64,000 nt of DNA from Psychrobacter aestuarii (GTDB lineage: Bacteria; Pseudomonadota; Gammaproteobacteria; Pseudomonadales; Moraxellaceae), in NCBI RefSeq assembly GCF_904846035.1, contig NZ_CAJGYT010000001.1, forward strand, positions 2,666,001 through 2,730,000, given 5' to 3'. The notes beneath the pieces are model-generated. The model was not told the origin of the DNA, did no database searches, and saw only the letters and a list, made by a program, of their open reading frames with translations. This document shows, one piece after another, positions 62,843 through 64,000 of the stretch. The position numbers and the translations under genes are program-made. How positions within the stretch are numbered: position 1 is the stretch's first letter; each line of letters opens with the position of its first letter.

Positions 62843-64000
62843 ATGACAGATGCCACACAAACCAACAATGCCAAAATAAGCGCCCAAAATGCAGCAAACG
62901 CTCTGCAAACTCAAAAAAACCTACAGATACTGATTGCGCTTGCCAATGCAAGCACGGTGGAAGAGCAGCAATCTGCTATTAAAGCCGCCCTTGAAGTATT
63001 GCATATCACGGGAAAGTCTTTATCAAAAACAATTTTGCAGCAAGAGAATACCGATGCTAATACCGTAGGGCACAATGAACTGCACACGTCGATTGATTCA
63101 CGAAGTGATAATCCGAGCGATGAGAACTATCGCTATGCTGATACAGGATATATTGCAGGATCACATAAAGAACGTGCCAGTAACCGTATTAAGGAGTTGG
63201 CCAAAGATGGTGTTACGGTAAAAGCTACTGATATTGAATGGGATGAAATAGAATCAAATCCCTTAATTGCTGAAGATGTCATTAAAAAATCCAATATCAT
63301 GGGTAGTGTAGACTACCAAGCATTGAAGAATCAGGATATGGAAGCTGGTACCGCTTATCTTATTCAAAAAGTCTTAGCTTCTGTGGGACCAGAACCATAC
63401 TGGGATGTGATGAGTTTCTTAAAAAATAGTGTATCGGGAAGGCGTATCATTAATGGCCGTACTGAAAACGAACTCAGGCTTACTAAGCATTTCAATGCTA
63501 TTCCGATTGCTGATCAAAAAGCGCTGGCACGTAGAGCGTATGTGAACGGGATTAATGCTATAAAATCGCGCCTTGTACAAAATAAAAGTATTCTTAGCAC
63601 CAAGGACTTAATTGCTGAGCTGAAAGCTATTGCTAGTGAAATGTATGGTCATAACATCAGTGCTTCAGATGAGAGTCGCTATAACCAAGCTGTTGCCAAA
63701 GTAACAGAGCAAAAAGAATTGATTGAAAACAAATCTCTTAGATTCGAGAGTGAGTATAAGGCAGCAGAAAGTTTAGCTGTAGAAGGATTGGATGTATCTA
63801 AAAACTCTGCAAGCAAGCAAGGCTTTGTGGAATATAGAAAGGGCAGCTTTATTGCTGTGCGTCGACAAAGTAACTACTATGCTCGACAAACATCAATGAA
63901 AAATTGGCTTGCAGATAAGTATCCTGATATTAAATTTAACAAAAGATTTGCAAGAGAGATAGCACCAATTGTCATTGATGATGATATCGATGAATACAAA
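62843..64000 (+). CDS. Large phage late protein (polyvalent/anti-restriction type), C-terminus beyond window
   Basis: Reading frame open from ATG 62843 to the last base: 386 residues visible. The N-terminus is Gln/Asn/Ala-rich (ATQTNNAKISAQNAANALQT). Then comes HKERASNRIKELAKDGVTVK, TDIEWDEIESNPLIAEDVI and KSNIMGSVDYQALKNQDMEA, a pattern I associate with N-terminal parts of large phage polyvalent proteins of the DarB/DdrB group. It has its own late promoter cassette. Identification is tentative until the rest is seen. Confidence 0.55.
   Translation, partial: MTDATQTNNAKISAQNAANALQTQKNLQILIALANASTVEEQQSAIKAALEVLHITGKSLSKTILQQENTDANTVGHNELHTSIDSRSDNPSDENYRYADTGYIAGSHKERASNRIKELAKDGVTVKATDIEWDEIESNPLIAEDVIKKSNIMGSVDYQALKNQDMEAGTAYLIQKVLASVGPEPYWDVMSFLKNSVSGRRIINGRTENELRLTKHFNAIPIADQKALARRAYVNGINAIKSRLVQNKSILSTKDLIAELKAIASEMYGHNISASDESRYNQAVAKVTEQKELIENKSLRFESEYKAAESLAVEGLDVSKNSASKQGFVEYRKGSFIAVRRQSNYYARQTSMKNWLADKYPDIKFNKRFAREIAPIVIDDDIDEYK

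Larger units (their letters stand above)
44676..64000 (+). mobile_element. Prophage, partial (continues past right edge)
   Basis: A contiguous run of phage genes: tail tube-like, hub-like, gpV-type spike, portal-like, baseplate-like, lysis genes with a GH19 endolysin, and DarA/DdrB-like giant proteins. A cargo block with a restriction-modification pair and a RES protein sits inside. The left boundary is taken after the terminator at 44675. No integrase, terminase, sheath or capsid gene lies in the window. DarA/DdrB-like proteins and repeated activator-type late promoters recall P1-like myophages; that kinship is inference. Confidence 0.8.

Noticed and set aside
1..64000. CRISPR arrays and rRNA genes
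   Set aside because: No regularly spaced direct repeats and no rRNA-like sequence were seen on either strand.

Overview
The window is a stretch of a gammaproteobacterial chromosome, most likely Moraxellaceae and probably Psychrobacter. This is inferred from the proteins: an RpoD with a long acidic insert, a DnaG with a low-complexity linker, and gene neighbourhoods of the Acinetobacter/Psychrobacter type. No database search was possible. The first 39 kb are mostly ordinary core genome of moderate G+C. The rest is visibly more A+T-rich and accessory.

Core part. rpoD (cut by the left edge) and dnaG lie on the minus strand, followed by bamD, which faces rluD-pgeF. Next come a flavodoxin-like gene, a 46-residue lipoprotein, and a minus-strand tol operon (tolQ-tolR-tolA-extra gene-tolB). 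The extra gene encodes a secreted copy of TolA domain III that appears to have gained the tolB leader by tandem duplication. Then follow an AzgA-type purine permease and a proline catabolic operon in which PutA is split into two polypeptides. Further on are hrpA, a histidine kinase with a tandem-receiver partner, a DUF1810 gene, ppiC, a small MITE-like element, a LysR regulator, aspA and a TPP-dependent 2-keto-acid decarboxylase.

Transition, 33.7-44.6 kb. A frameshifted fragment of a CdiA/FhaB-type adhesin and an A+T-rich membrane-anchored hypothetical protein lie beside tRNA-Gly(GCC). A Spy-like periplasmic protein, sotB and maeA follow. A 1498-residue Sec-secreted RHS/YD-repeat protein then ends in a variable domain, and its stop overlaps a small membrane protein that is the likely immunity partner.

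Prophage, about 44.6 kb to the right edge and beyond. The structural genes include a tail-tube-like protein, hub-like protein, gpV-type spike, portal-like protein, a second tube-like protein, a baseplate-like protein and a lysis cassette with a GH19 endolysin. There are also two very large late proteins, one combining DarA-like, nuclease-like and DdrB-like parts. No integrase, terminase, sheath or capsid gene is visible. Three late transcription units begin with the same terminator-plus-promoter cassette, carrying a conserved box CCACGGAACAC about 75 bp before the start codon.

Between the tail genes and the second late promoter lies an A+T-rich cargo block. It holds a RES-domain protein with a HEPN/RES-type N-terminus, a ribbon-helix-helix regulator divergent from a KilA-N gene across overlapping promoters and palindromic operators, an Eco29kI-type restriction-modification pair, and a T5orf172/GIY-YIG-like gene. 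The restriction-modification pair is flanked by a diverged direct repeat that includes a duplicated 3' end of the KilA-N gene. This suggests how the cassette entered and makes the block look like an exchangeable defence/counter-defence slot.
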